Shown: one piece after another, positions 53,335 through 62,602 of the stretch
How the letters are laid out: each line of letters begins with the position of its first letter
Numbering within the stretch: position 1 is the stretch's first letter
Assembly (NCBI GenBank): GCA_965222335.1
Contig: OZ244944.1
Location: 1,674,001 to 1,738,000 of the forward strand
Length of the DNA stretch: 64,000 nt
Source of the DNA: G965222335 sp965222335
GTDB lineage: Bacteria > Pseudomonadota > Gammaproteobacteria > Pseudomonadales > Halieaceae
Direction: 5' to 3'
Position numbers and translations under genes: made by a program
Notes under the pieces: model-generated
Seen by the model: the letters and a program-made list of their open reading frames with translations, nothing else
The model's database searches: none
What the model was told of the DNA's origin: nothing

Positions 53335-54375
53335 TTACGATGACACCAGCATGGCTTCCACCCCCGTCCCCTCCAGCAGGGTGTCCACGCGCGCACGGTC
53401 GGCGTCGCCGAGGGCTTGGTAACACTCGCGGGTCCATTGCAGGCACTTGGCCTGGTAGGGGAAGGTTCGCTGGGTCCAGCTTGAACCATCGATTTCCGAT
53501 GCCCAGGTCTCCTCGCCTGCCTCCACAGCCCGGGCATTTGCCAGCTGGGCAGGGGCATAGACGCGGCCGATTTCCTGCAGCAGGGCGCGCAGGCTCTGGG
53601 GCTGGTCCTGCAGGCTGACCCAGTCGGCGTCACAGGGTTCCAAGCCGCCCTGGTCGTCCATGAGATCGACCCAGGCGACCGTGCGCGGCGACACCGCATG
53701 GGCAATCGCCCGGGGCGTGGGGTCGAACCCGACCAGCTGGCTGAGCTGGCCATAGAACGCAAAGTCACCGGCACCCGGGCGTCCACCGAGCATGAATTTC
53801 TGGTTCGCCAGGTGATTTTCCATCGCCGCCAGGAAACGGCGATAACTGGCATCAATCACCGGGGCGGTGGTGTCATTGGAGCCCACGACATAGAGGCGGC
53901 TGCCTTGCCGCTCTTTGATAAAGCTCTTGAACTGCGCGTGGATATCAGGGGGCAGGCTCACATCCACGCCGAGGGGCAAAAGGGTGCCCGCATTGTCGGC
54001 GTCCTCCTGCAGATACCAGCGATAGTGGAACATGTACTTGGTACACCACTCGTCGGCAAAATCCTCCAGCAGGTAATCGATAAACGCCAGCGCCGGGTCC
54101 TGCGGCAACACCGAGCGCCCGGAATACATTGACTCGAGCTTGCGAATGATGGGCGTCGAGTCACATTCGGCCCGGGTCTCGCCGCTCTCCCCGAAGAGGA
54201 AGGTGGGCATCAGTACGGGCTTGGGACGCGCGACCCCGAGGGCATCGCATACCTGGTCCGGCTGTCCCCAGGTGATCGCATAGGGCAGGCGCCGGTAGCG
54301 CAGCAGCGACACCATTTTCCGGGTGTAGGGCGAAGCTGTAGCACCCACCAGGCGAATCGGCTCTTGTGACGCCAT
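53335..54375 (-). CDS. Long GST-like protein B
   Basis: A 346-residue protein built like its neighbour: GATASPYTRKMVSLLRYRRLPY at the N-terminus, PTFLFGESGETRAECDSTPIIRKLE, then LLEDFADEWCTKYMFHYRWY and GGRPGAGDFAFYGQLSQL. The shared LLED-ADEW...HYRW block shows the two are paralogues. AGGAG precedes the ATG. Divergent from the haloalkane dehalogenase gene. Confidence 0.8.
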   Translation of the reverse strand: MASQEPIRLVGATASPYTRKMVSLLRYRRLPYAITWGQPDQVCDALGVARPKPVLMPTFLFGESGETRAECDSTPIIRKLESMYSGRSVLPQDPALAFIDYLLEDFADEWCTKYMFHYRWYLQEDADNAGTLLPLGVDVSLPPDIHAQFKSFIKERQGSRLYVVGSNDTTAPVIDASYRRFLAAMENHLANQKFMLGGRPGAGDFAFYGQLSQLVGFDPTPRAIAHAVSPRTVAWVDLMDDQGGLEPCDADWVSLQDQPQSLRALLQEIGRVYAPAQLANARAVEAGEETWASEIDGSSWTQRTFPYQAKCLQWTRECYQALGDADRARVDTLLEGTGVEAMLVSS

Positions 54376-54510
54376 AACTGTTCTCCTTATACCGATATTG
54401 TGCACGACAGCACCAATTAATGTCATAGCAGATATCGTTCTGTAAACTCGCGGGGGAAAAGCGAGGGAGGCCGCGGCCTGGCTTCCCGGCCGTTCACAGG
54501 AGCCATATTC

Positions 54511-55389
54511 ATGTTGTCTGCAAGCATGCCCTACAAGAAGAAATTTGCCCGGGTCAACGGCAAACAGATCGCCTACCTTGAAGAGGGCAGCGGCGATCCC
54601 ATTGTGCTGCTCCACGGCAACCCCACCTCCTCCTTCCTGTGGCGGAACGTGGTACCGGAACTGGTGGGTGCCGGCCGCGTGATCGTGCCCGACCTGATCG
54701 GCCAGGGCGACTCAGAGAAGCTGCCCGCCAGTGAAGGCCCGGGCCGCTACACCCTGGAAGTCGCCTACGACTATGTCGACGGCCTGCTTGCAAGCATCGG
54801 CGCCAACAACAATGTCACCCTGGTCATTCACGACTGGGGAAGCGCTATCGGCTTCCTCTGGGCCATGCGCCACCCCACTGCCGTCAGGGGCGTGGCCTAC
54901 ATGGAAGCCATCGTCATGCCGGTGAGCTGGGCAGACTGGCCCGAGGGTGCCGTCGGTATTTTCAAGGGCTTCCGCTCCGACAAGGGCGAGGACCTGATCC
55001 TGAACCGCAATATGTTTATTGAGGCGGTACTGCCAACTTCGGTGATCCGCGAGCTCAGCGAAGCAGAAATGAATGCCTACCGCGCTCCCCATACCAACGC
55101 CGATGATCGCCAACCCCTGCTCAACTGGCCCCGGCAAATCCCCATTGAAGGTGAGCCCGAGGATGTCGCTGCCCTGGTCGATGAGTATGGTGCTTTTATG
55201 GCCGGCAGCCAGCTACCGAAGCTGTTTATCAACGCAGACCCTGGCTCTATCCTGGTAGGCGCACAGCGGGAATTTTGCCGCAGCTGGCCGAACCAGCAGG
55301 AAGTCACCGTAGAGGGCCTGCATTTCATCCAGGAAGATTCACCAGTTGAAATAGGCCGGGTGGTCGCCAATTGGCTGCAAGGCATTTAG
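54511..55389 (+). CDS. Haloalkane dehalogenase, class II
   Basis: Hydrolyses carbon-halogen bonds of haloalkanes to alcohols. The 292-residue alpha/beta hydrolase has all active-site residues of the LinB/DhaA class: Asn37 (LLHGNPTSS) and Trp109 for halide binding, nucleophile Asp108 (IHDWGSA), acid Glu132 (AYMEAIV) and base His271 (GLHFIQEDSP). No signal peptide. AGGAG lies ten bases before the first ATG; MPYKKKF five codons later is an alternative. Confidence 0.92.
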   Translation: MLSASMPYKKKFARVNGKQIAYLEEGSGDPIVLLHGNPTSSFLWRNVVPELVGAGRVIVPDLIGQGDSEKLPASEGPGRYTLEVAYDYVDGLLASIGANNNVTLVIHDWGSAIGFLWAMRHPTAVRGVAYMEAIVMPVSWADWPEGAVGIFKGFRSDKGEDLILNRNMFIEAVLPTSVIRELSEAEMNAYRAPHTNADDRQPLLNWPRQIPIEGEPEDVAALVDEYGAFMAGSQLPKLFINADPGSILVGAQREFCRSWPNQQEVTVEGLHFIQEDSPVEIGRVVANWLQGI

Positions 55390-55423
55390 TTTTATCAGCG
55401 AATCAGAATAAAGGAACCAGACC

Positions 55424-55735
55424 ATGTCAGACGCACCTGCTTACGTCGTCGCCAACTTCACCATTCACGACAGGGACGAATACCGCAAGTATGAGAAGGG
55501 CTTTTTCCCCATATTGAAGAAGCACGGCGGTACGTTTTTCACCTTCGACGATAACGCCAAACACCTGGAGGGCTCCGATCCCCGCTCCGGTCGCATGGTG
55601 ATATTTCAATTCCCGTCGGAAGCCGCTGCCGAGGCCTGGTACAACGACCCCGAGTATCAAGCCCTGTCAGAACACCGCCGCGCCGGCACAAGCCTGGTGT
55701 CACTCACCATGGTTCATGGCTTGCCACCGCGCTAG
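55424..55735 (+). CDS. DUF1330 family protein
   Basis: A 103-residue ferredoxin-like-fold protein: YVVANFTIHDRDEYRKYEKG, then SGRMVIFQFPSEAAAEAWYNDPEYQ. Function unknown. It follows the dehalogenase by 34 bases with AAGGA before the ATG, so the two are likely co-transcribed. Confidence 0.8.
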   Translation: MSDAPAYVVANFTIHDRDEYRKYEKGFFPILKKHGGTFFTFDDNAKHLEGSDPRSGRMVIFQFPSEAAAEAWYNDPEYQALSEHRRAGTSLVSLTMVHGLPPR

Positions 55736-55796
55736 ACAATCAGGGAGAGCCAGACCATATCAGCGCACCTGACAAGCTGGCGCGGGACTGCCGCTC

Positions 55797-56819
55797 TTGG
55801 AGGATAACAGCCACCCATCGCGCGGCCGCATCCTGCTCGCCGGCGCCTCTGGCTATATCGGCCAGTGCGTCGCCCGGGAGCTCCTCGCCCGGGGCTACGC
55901 GGTGGTCTGCCTGCTGCAGCCCGCCACCTGCGCGGGATTGGCTGACAACCCCCGTCTTGCCCACAATCTGGCGGGGGCAGAATTGCGCCCCTGTCGCCTG
56001 GAGCGCAGCCAGGAGATTATCCACGACGGTATCCATGGCGAGGGCTTTGATGCCGTGATCTCCTGCATTGCCAGCCGCAGCGGACAGCCCGAGGACGCCT
56101 GGCAGGTGGATCATGCGGCCAACCTCAATCTGTTGCAGGCCGCGCAGCAGGCCGGTGTCGCGCACTTCGTGCTGCTCTCGGCGATCTGCGTGCAGCGCCC
56201 CCGGCTGCCCTTCCAGCAGGCCAAGCTGGCCTTTGAGGAGGCGCTGCAGGCCTCGGGGCTGCGCTATTCCATCGTGCGGCCCACGGCCTTTTTTAAATCC
56301 CTGGCGGGCCAGGTGCCGGCGGTAAAGCGCGGCAAGCCCTTTGCGGTTTTTGGCGACGGCGAACTGACCGCCTGCAAGCCCATTGCCGAGCAGGACCTGG
56401 CGCGCTTTATGGTCGAGTGCCTGGAGGATGCGCAGAAGCACGATTGTATCCTGCCCGTGGGGGGGCCGGGACCGGCGATCACCCCGCGGGAACAGGCGGC
56501 CATGCTGTCGCGGCTGCTGGGGCACGAGGTCAGGTTGCGCCGGGTGCCACCGGCGCTTTTGAGCAGTGTGATTACCCTGCTTAAGGGTCTGGGCAAGTTG
56601 CTGCCTCCCTGTCGACGCGCGGCTGAGTTCGCGCGCATCGGCCACTATTACGCCACCGAATCCATGCTGGTCTGGGATCCGGCAGCACAGCGCTATGATG
56701 CCGAAGCCACCCCCGGCTACGGCGAGATCACCCTGGAAGACTTCTACCGCCAGGCACTAACGCAGGGGCTCGAAGGACAGGAACTGGGCGCGCACGCGCC
56801 CTATCGCCGGGATCGCTGA
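55797..56819 (+). CDS. bciA: Divinyl chlorophyllide/protochlorophyllide 8-vinyl reductase BciA
   Basis: NADPH-dependent reduction of the C8 vinyl group of (bacterio)chlorophyll intermediates. The 340-residue SDR-like protein has LAGASGYIGQCVARELLARGY and the BciA-specific runs VISCIASRSG, HFVLLSAICVQRP and RYSIVRPTAFFKSLAGQVP. This is the only pigment gene in the window outside the PGC. The start is doubtful: TTG at 55797 overlaps a GGAGG, and no ATG or GTG lies nearby. Upstream spacing to DUF1330 is 61 bases. Confidence 0.9.
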   Translation: MEDNSHPSRGRILLAGASGYIGQCVARELLARGYAVVCLLQPATCAGLADNPRLAHNLAGAELRPCRLERSQEIIHDGIHGEGFDAVISCIASRSGQPEDAWQVDHAANLNLLQAAQQAGVAHFVLLSAICVQRPRLPFQQAKLAFEEALQASGLRYSIVRPTAFFKSLAGQVPAVKRGKPFAVFGDGELTACKPIAEQDLARFMVECLEDAQKHDCILPVGGPGPAITPREQAAMLSRLLGHEVRLRRVPPALLSSVITLLKGLGKLLPPCRRAAEFARIGHYYATESMLVWDPAAQRYDAEATPGYGEITLEDFYRQALTQGLEGQELGAHAPYRRDR

Positions 56820-56833
56820 AGGAACGTTCTTTA

Positions 56834-57382
56834 TCAGCTCCCTGTGCCGGTAGTGGCGGGTTCGCTCAACAACGCGTCCAGGGCCTGTACATGGGGATCC
56901 GGATCCTCCAGTTCCCGCAGCGCCGCCGCCAGCTGCCGCAGGTAATCGCGATTGCTGCCGCTGGGGCCGTGGGCAGCGGCGATCTGCGCCGCGATACTGT
57001 CCAGGGGCGCATCACCCAGGAAGGCGACGTTGTCGGGGCTGGCGACGTACAGCACACCCTGCACTGTGGCGGCCGTGGCAGCCAGCTCGATACCCACCTC
57101 GTGGCGCCGGTAGCCATTCTTCTCCCGGTGGTCGAGGTGGTCGAATACGCTGTGGTCCACCCGGTAGGCCACGCCCTTGCAGACCTCGCCCGCCGCGGGC
57201 ATCAGCGTGACCACTCGCCCGGGCCGAGCCGGCGTGCCGCGGTGATCGTGGGAGCCCTGCCAGAAGCGCCGCTGCCAGCCGCGGATACTCGCCACTTCCC
57301 GCTGCAGATAGGGGAAGTCCACCTTGTAGATCAGTGAACCGTAGCCGAACACCCAGGTCGACCCGTCGTCTCGCGCTTGCAT
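56834..57382 (-). CDS. ChaC-like gamma-glutamylcyclotransferase
   Basis: Breaks down glutathione to 5-oxoproline and Cys-Gly in known members. The 182-residue protein has WVFGYGSLIYKVDFP near the N-terminus, RRFWQGSHDHRGTPARPGRV and the catalytic glutamate region LDHREKNGYRRHEV. ATG with GGAG upstream. Convergent with bciA. Confidence 0.9.
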   Translation of the reverse strand: MQARDDGSTWVFGYGSLIYKVDFPYLQREVASIRGWQRRFWQGSHDHRGTPARPGRVVTLMPAAGEVCKGVAYRVDHSVFDHLDHREKNGYRRHEVGIELAATAATVQGVLYVASPDNVAFLGDAPLDSIAAQIAAAHGPSGSNRDYLRQLAAALRELEDPDPHVQALDALLSEPATTGTGS

Positions 57383-57502
57383 CAACTCTCCTGCCGGTTT
57401 TGTCGCCGCCTTCGCATGATACCCAAAACCGGCGCCGGACGCCGGCTGGGCGCAGGGGTGGTGAGGCCCTACAATGGCGCGAACCTCGAACCGGAACCCT
57501 GT

Positions 57503-58795
57503 ATGACCGACCCCCTCGCCCAAACCCTCACCCTGCCCTGCGGCGTTGCCATCCCCAACCGCCTGGCCAAGGCCGCGATGACGGAAGGCCTGGCGACGCC
57601 GGCCGGTTTGCCCAGCCCGGAGCTGGAGCGACTGTACGGGCTGTGGTCCGATGGCGGCGCGGGCCTGCTGCTATCCGGCAATATCCAGGTGGATGCAGAC
57701 CACCTGGAACGGCCAGGCAACGTGGTGGTGGACCGGGAACCGGATGCGGACATGCGCGCGGCCCTGAGCAGATGGGCGAAAGTAGCCACCCGGGGCGGGA
57801 ACCAGTTCTGGGGCCAGATCAGCCACGGCGGGCGCCAGACCCAGAAACCCATTAACCCGCATCCCAAGGCGCCATCGGCAGTCAAGGTGGGCATCCCCGG
57901 CGGTCAGTTCGGTGAACCCGTGGCGCTGACCGCGGCAGAAATCGAGGATATCGTACGCCGCTTCGGGATCTGCGCCGCGGCGCTGAAGGAAGCGGGCTTC
58001 ACCGGGGTGCAGGTGCACGCGGCCCACGGTTACCTGCTCTCCAGTTTTCTCAGCCCCCGCACCAACCGGCGCGAGGACCATTACGGGGGCAGCCTGGAAA
58101 ACCGCGCCCGCGCCCTGCTGGAATGCGTGGCCGCGGTGCGCACGGCGGTAGGACCGGGTTTCCCGGTGGCGGTCAAACTCAACAGCGCCGATTTCCAGCG
58201 CGGCGGCTTTGCCTTTGAGGACAGCCTGCAGGTCGCGCAGTGGCTGGAAGCCGCCGGGGTGGACCTGATTGAGATTTCCGGCGGCACCTACGAGCAGCCG
58301 AAACTGCTGGGGGTAGCGGGACTGGAGGCAGAGGCACCCCAGCACGTGGCGCCCTCGACCCTGATGCGCGAGGCCTACTTCGTGGATTTCGCCCAGGCGA
58401 TGCGCGAGAAGGTCAGCATCCCGCTGATGGTCACCGGCGGCTTCCGGCGCCGGGACGCGATCGCCGAGGCCCTCACCTCAGGCAGCGTCGACCTCGTGGG
58501 GCTGGGACGACCCATGTGCGTCATGACCGACGCCCCGGCGCGGCTGCTGGCCGGGGAACCCGAGCTGCCGCGCCTTGAGAACCAGCTGGCCCTGTTCCCG
58601 CCCTGGCTGGCCTTCTTCAACCGGATCAAGGCGCTGCGCTCGGCGGGCGCTTTCGCGGTGCAGTTCTGGTTCTATGCGCAGCTGGATGCGCTGGGGCAGA
58701 CCGGCCAGGTGCTGCCGGGGCTGTCGGTACTCGCCGGCACCCGCCGGGTCATGGCTCAGCAAAAGACATGGCTAGCTGCCCGTCGGCAGGGATGA
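57503..58795 (+). CDS. Old Yellow Enzyme-type NADH:flavin oxidoreductase
   Basis: FMN-dependent ene-reductase of 430 residues: IPNRLAKAAMTEGLA, GQISHGGRQTQ, VQVHAAHGYLLSSFLSPRTN with the substrate-binding His, RREDHYGGSLENRARALLE and MVTGGFRRRDAI for phosphate binding. Typical of the family; substrate unknown. The 3' end overlaps the convergent MOSC gene by 47 bases. Confidence 0.92.
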   Translation: MTDPLAQTLTLPCGVAIPNRLAKAAMTEGLATPAGLPSPELERLYGLWSDGGAGLLLSGNIQVDADHLERPGNVVVDREPDADMRAALSRWAKVATRGGNQFWGQISHGGRQTQKPINPHPKAPSAVKVGIPGGQFGEPVALTAAEIEDIVRRFGICAAALKEAGFTGVQVHAAHGYLLSSFLSPRTNRREDHYGGSLENRARALLECVAAVRTAVGPGFPVAVKLNSADFQRGGFAFEDSLQVAQWLEAAGVDLIEISGGTYEQPKLLGVAGLEAEAPQHVAPSTLMREAYFVDFAQAMREKVSIPLMVTGGFRRRDAIAEALTSGSVDLVGLGRPMCVMTDAPARLLAGEPELPRLENQLALFPPWLAFFNRIKALRSAGAFAVQFWFYAQLDALGQTGQVLPGLSVLAGTRRVMAQQKTWLAARRQG

Positions 58796-59279
58796 TTTCC
58801 ACCGCATCACCCACCCGGACGTCCCCGCTTTCCAGGATTTTGGCACACAGCCCGCCGTGACCCATCATCGCGGCCACCCCGCCCTTGCCCAGGGCCTGCT
58901 CCATGCGCGCGCAGGGGTGGCACAGGGCGGTCGCCTCGAAACGGGCGCCGCCGATGCGAAACTGCTGGTGCCGCAGCAGGGTCAGGTTGACCCCGCGCAG
59001 CACCAGGTTGCGTCGCAGGATGCCCGGGTCAATGGGCCCGCGCCGCAGGAAGTGGGCGACCTGGTCGATGTACTCCTCGGAAATCAGGGTCACCTGGCGC
59101 CCGGAGCCCGGGGTCTTTTCGCTGCGGTGATCACCCTCCAGGCCCAGGGTGGCCAGGGCCCGGGCTGAGGTCACGGTCTCGAGCGGCGCCCTGCGCGCCG
59201 GGCGCAGCCCGATCCAGGTGAGCTCACCCGGGGGCAGGTCGAGGGCATAGCGGGCGAACAGCCGCTGCTGGGCGCGCAC
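58749..59279 (-). CDS. MOSC domain protein
   Basis: A 176-residue protein with MOSC features: LGLEGDHRSEKTPGSGRQVTLI, RRNLVLRGVNL and the conserved Cys in ATALCHPCARMEQALG. MOSC domains bind molybdenum or handle sulfur. GTG start three bases behind the metY stop indicates co-transcription with metY. Confidence 0.85.
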   Translation of the reverse strand: MRAQQRLFARYALDLPPGELTWIGLRPARRAPLETVTSARALATLGLEGDHRSEKTPGSGRQVTLISEEYIDQVAHFLRRGPIDPGILRRNLVLRGVNLTLLRHQQFRIGGARFEATALCHPCARMEQALGKGGVAAMMGHGGLCAKILESGDVRVGDAVEIIPADGQLAMSFAEP

Positions 59280-59282
59280 GCT

Positions 59283-60554
59283 TCAGGCCGCCGCCAGCGC
59301 CTGGTCGATATCTGCCAGGATGTCGTCGATATGCTCGATTCCCACGGAAATACGCACCATGTCCTCGCTCACCCCCGCCGAGGCGAGTTCCTCGGGGTTG
59401 AGCTGGCGATGGGTGGTGCTGGCCGGGTGGCAGGCCAGGGACTTGGCGTCGCCGATATTCACCAGGCGCAGAATCAGCTGCAGCGCGTCGATGAATCGCG
59501 CCCCCGCCTCCTGGCCACCCGCAATACCGAAACTGAGAATCCCCGAAGCCTTGCCGCCACAGATTTTTTCGCAGGTGGCGCGGTAGGGGCTGTCCTCCAG
59601 GCCCGCGTACTTTACCCAGGTCACCTTGGGGTGCGCCGCCAGGTGCTGCGCCACCTTCATGGCGTTTTCGCAGTGCCGCTCCATGCGCAGGGCCAGGGTC
59701 TCCAGCCCCTGCATCAGCAGGAAGGCGCTCTGCGCCGCCAGGGCGGCGCCGGTATTGCGCAGGGGCACCACCCGGCAGCGCGCAATAAACGCCGCGGGGC
59801 CCATGGCCTCGGTGTACACCACGCCGTGGTAGGAGGGGTCCGGGGTGCTCATCACGGCAAAGCGCTCCGGGTGGGCGGCCCAGTCAAACTTGCCGGAATC
59901 GACGATCGCGCCGCCGATGGTGGTGCCGTGGCCGCCGATGTACTTGGTCAGGGAGTGCACCACAATGTCGGCGCCGTGGTCTATTGGCCGGCACAGGATC
60001 GGGGTCGCCACCGTATTGTCCACGATCAGGGGCACCCCGGCGGCATGAGCCACCTCGGCCCAGCGCGCGATGTCCACCACGTTGCCGGCGGGGTTGCCGA
60101 TGGACTCGCAGAACAGCGCCCGGGTGTTTTCATCAATCAGGGCGGCCACCGCGTCGAAGTCCTCGCCGCTGGCGAAGCGGGTCTCGATGCCCTGCCGCGG
60201 GAAAGTATGGGCAAACAGGTTGTAGGTGCCGCCATACAGCTGGGAGGTACTGACAATGTTGCAGCCCACCTCGGCAATGGCCTCGATCGCGTAGCGAATC
60301 GCCGCCATCCCGGAGGCCACCGCGAGGGCGCCGATGCCGCCCTCCAGCGCCGCCAGGCGCTCCTCCAGTACCGCGTTGGTCGGGTTCATGATCCGGCTGT
60401 AGATGTTACCCGGCACCTTGAGATCGAACAGGTCAGCACCGTGCCGGGTGTCGTCAAAGGTGTACGAGGTTGTCTGGTAGATCGGGGTTGTGGCAGCGTG
60501 GCTGGTGGGATCACCGTCGTAGCCGGCGTGCAGGGCAATGGTTTCTGGTTTCAT
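59283..60554 (-). CDS. metY: O-acetylhomoserine sulfhydrylase family enzyme
   Basis: PLP enzyme of the Cys/Met metabolism class, most like O-acetylhomoserine aminocarboxypropyltransferase. The 423-residue protein has ETIALHAGYDGDPTSHAATTPIYQTTSY, SRIMNPTNAVLEERLAALE, PLP lysine in VHSLTKYIGGHG and the C-terminal SVGIEHIDDILADI. The upstream part of the open frame belongs to the antisense of cysK and is excluded. Divergent from cysK. Confidence 0.9.
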   Translation of the reverse strand: MKPETIALHAGYDGDPTSHAATTPIYQTTSYTFDDTRHGADLFDLKVPGNIYSRIMNPTNAVLEERLAALEGGIGALAVASGMAAIRYAIEAIAEVGCNIVSTSQLYGGTYNLFAHTFPRQGIETRFASGEDFDAVAALIDENTRALFCESIGNPAGNVVDIARWAEVAHAAGVPLIVDNTVATPILCRPIDHGADIVVHSLTKYIGGHGTTIGGAIVDSGKFDWAAHPERFAVMSTPDPSYHGVVYTEAMGPAAFIARCRVVPLRNTGAALAAQSAFLLMQGLETLALRMERHCENAMKVAQHLAAHPKVTWVKYAGLEDSPYRATCEKICGGKASGILSFGIAGGQEAGARFIDALQLILRLVNIGDAKSLACHPASTTHRQLNPEELASAGVSEDMVRISVGIEHIDDILADIDQALAAA

Positions 60555-60653
60555 GCGAACGCTTCCTGTTATCGGTTTCTGGCCGCCACTGGCGAGTGGG
60601 GCGCGAGAGGCCGATAATACTGCCAAGCACGACCGCTGCGCCAGGAGGCTGCC

Positions 60654-61658
60654 ATGACCGGCAAAACCACAATACTCGAGCAGATCGGCAATACCCCCCT
60701 GCTCTACCTGCAGGAAGTTTCCGAGGCCACGGGCTGCGATATCTACGGCAAGGCGGAATTCATGAACCCCGGCGGCTCGGTCAAGGATCGCACGGCCCTG
60801 GGGATCATCCGCGCCGCCGAGGCCGCCGGGGAACTGCAGCCCGGCGGGGTGATCGTGGAAGGTACCGTGGGCAACACCGGCATCGGCCTCACCCTGGTGG
60901 CCAATGCCCTCGGCTACCAGGCCGTGATCGTGATGCCGCAGACCGCCAGCCAGGAGAAAATCGACCAGCTCGAGATGCTCGGCGCCGATCTGCTGCTGGT
61001 GCCCGCGGTGCACTACGACAACCCGCAACACTATATTCACACCGCGGAACAGGTCGCCCGCGGTCGTGCCCACCTGGAGCCCAACGGCGCTACCTGGGCG
61101 CGCCAGTTCGACAACCCGGCCAACCGGCAGGTGCATTACGACACCACGGGGCAGGAGATCTGGGCCCAGACCGGTGGCAAGGTCGACGGTTTTGTCTGCG
61201 CCGTGGGCACCGGGGGCACCCTGAGCGGCGTTGCCGCGGCCCTGCGCGAGCACAATCCCGGGGTGCAGATCGGCCTGGCAGACCCTCTCGGCTCCGGCCT
61301 GTACCAGCGCTTCCGGCCGGATGACACCCCGCTCACCGGGCAGTCCATCGCCGAGGGCATCGGGGTCTCGTTCCTGCCGGGGAATCTCGCTGACGTCGAG
61401 GTGGATTTTGCCTGCCAGGTGGACGACGACGTCGCCCTGCCCTATGTGTTCGACCTGCTCAAGCACGAGGGCGTGTCGGTGGGCGGCTCATCCGGGATCA
61501 ATATTGCCGGCGCCGTGGCCCTGGCCCGGGAAATGGGACCCGGGCACACCATCGTGACCATTCTCTGTGATGCCGGCAGCCGCTATCACAGCAAGCTGTT
61601 CAACCCGGAATTCCTGATGCGCCGCAAACTGCCCTTCCCGTCCTGGATGGCCAGCTGA
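60654..61658 (+). CDS. cysK: Cysteine synthase
   Basis: PLP-dependent O-acetylserine sulfhydrylase making cysteine. The 334-residue protein has PLP Lys44 in NPGGSVKDR, substrate loop EGTVGNTGIGL, PLP-phosphate loop GTGGTLSG and VGGSSGINIAGA. Insertions such as ATWARQFDNPANRQVHYDTT are typical. Divergent from metY, giving a local sulfur-assimilation pair. Confidence 0.9.
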   Translation: MTGKTTILEQIGNTPLLYLQEVSEATGCDIYGKAEFMNPGGSVKDRTALGIIRAAEAAGELQPGGVIVEGTVGNTGIGLTLVANALGYQAVIVMPQTASQEKIDQLEMLGADLLLVPAVHYDNPQHYIHTAEQVARGRAHLEPNGATWARQFDNPANRQVHYDTTGQEIWAQTGGKVDGFVCAVGTGGTLSGVAAALREHNPGVQIGLADPLGSGLYQRFRPDDTPLTGQSIAEGIGVSFLPGNLADVEVDFACQVDDDVALPYVFDLLKHEGVSVGGSSGINIAGAVALAREMGPGHTIVTILCDAGSRYHSKLFNPEFLMRRKLPFPSWMAS

Positions 61659-61727
61659 GGCCAGTGCGAACCCCGCTGCGCTCGCGCTGTCTGAATACCT
61701 GTCTGAAATCCCCCAGGAGATCGCTGC

Positions 61728-62588
61728 ATGCTGTTCGCGCCATCACGCCTTTCGCGCCACTCCCTGCTGTCGGGACTGGCGCTCGCGCTGATCCTCCCGC
61801 TGCCCCAGGCCAGCGTGGCCCGGGAAGACCTCAAGCCCTTCGCCGGGTTCTACCAGGGCGCGTTTGATACCGCGATCACCGCCGACCCCCTGGATGACAT
61901 GAACACCAACCCCTGCCGGGATTGCGCCGAGCACGGCGCACCGCTGCAGGATATCTACCTGCAGGTAGCGATTGGCGACAAGGGCAAACCGGCGATCAGC
62001 TTCCACCGCGAGGTGGGCGGGCCCGCGATCGATCTGCTCGGACAGTACTGCCACAGCCAGATCGGGCCGCTGGCATCCCTTCAGAGCGAGCGCGGCGAGG
62101 GCAAGGACAGCGGCGAGCAGTATCGCGTACACCGCGCGGTATACGCCTTTGACCCCGGCCGCTGCAGCCGCAATATCGCCCAGAACAAGGACCCGGAGTT
62201 GACCCTGAGCCTGCTGCAAAACGAGACCCGGGGCATGCACTTCGCCCGCGTCGAGATCGACAAGGACCTGCGCCGGGTGGTCAGCCTGACCGCGAAGAAC
62301 CGCGAGGGCGAGCGCGTACCGGTGCAGTCCAACCCCGCTGACTACGGCAAGGACCGGCGCGAAACCCGTTCCTACCAGTACGAGAACGAGATGGGGGAGG
62401 CCACCGGTATGCGCAGCAACGTGACCGAAACCCGCAGCTTTGCCCTGCCGGTCGCCCTGGGGGGCTATGTCGGCGCCAACCTGACCTGGTGGCCCCACAA
62501 GATCCTGGATGTGGAAGCCGAGACCGAGGAAGTCCTCACCCATCACACCGGCGTCTTTATGCCCCTGCCCGACGCCAAGGATCAGTAG
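61728..62588 (+). CDS. Exported protein of unknown function
   Basis: A 286-residue protein with a clear signal peptide (hydrophobic core LLSGLALALILPL, cleavage near ASVA-RE) and no membrane segment after it. Five cysteines in the mature part (NPCRDCAEHG, GQYCHSQIG, GRCSRN) could form periplasmic disulphides. I do not recognise the family. It is 69 bases behind cysK, and the cysteine content rather than position is the main clue. Confidence 0.65.
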   Translation: MLFAPSRLSRHSLLSGLALALILPLPQASVAREDLKPFAGFYQGAFDTAITADPLDDMNTNPCRDCAEHGAPLQDIYLQVAIGDKGKPAISFHREVGGPAIDLLGQYCHSQIGPLASLQSERGEGKDSGEQYRVHRAVYAFDPGRCSRNIAQNKDPELTLSLLQNETRGMHFARVEIDKDLRRVVSLTAKNREGERVPVQSNPADYGKDRRETRSYQYENEMGEATGMRSNVTETRSFALPVALGGYVGANLTWWPHKILDVEAETEEVLTHHTGVFMPLPDAKDQ

Positions 62589-62602
62589 AGGGGGCAAAAA
62601 AA

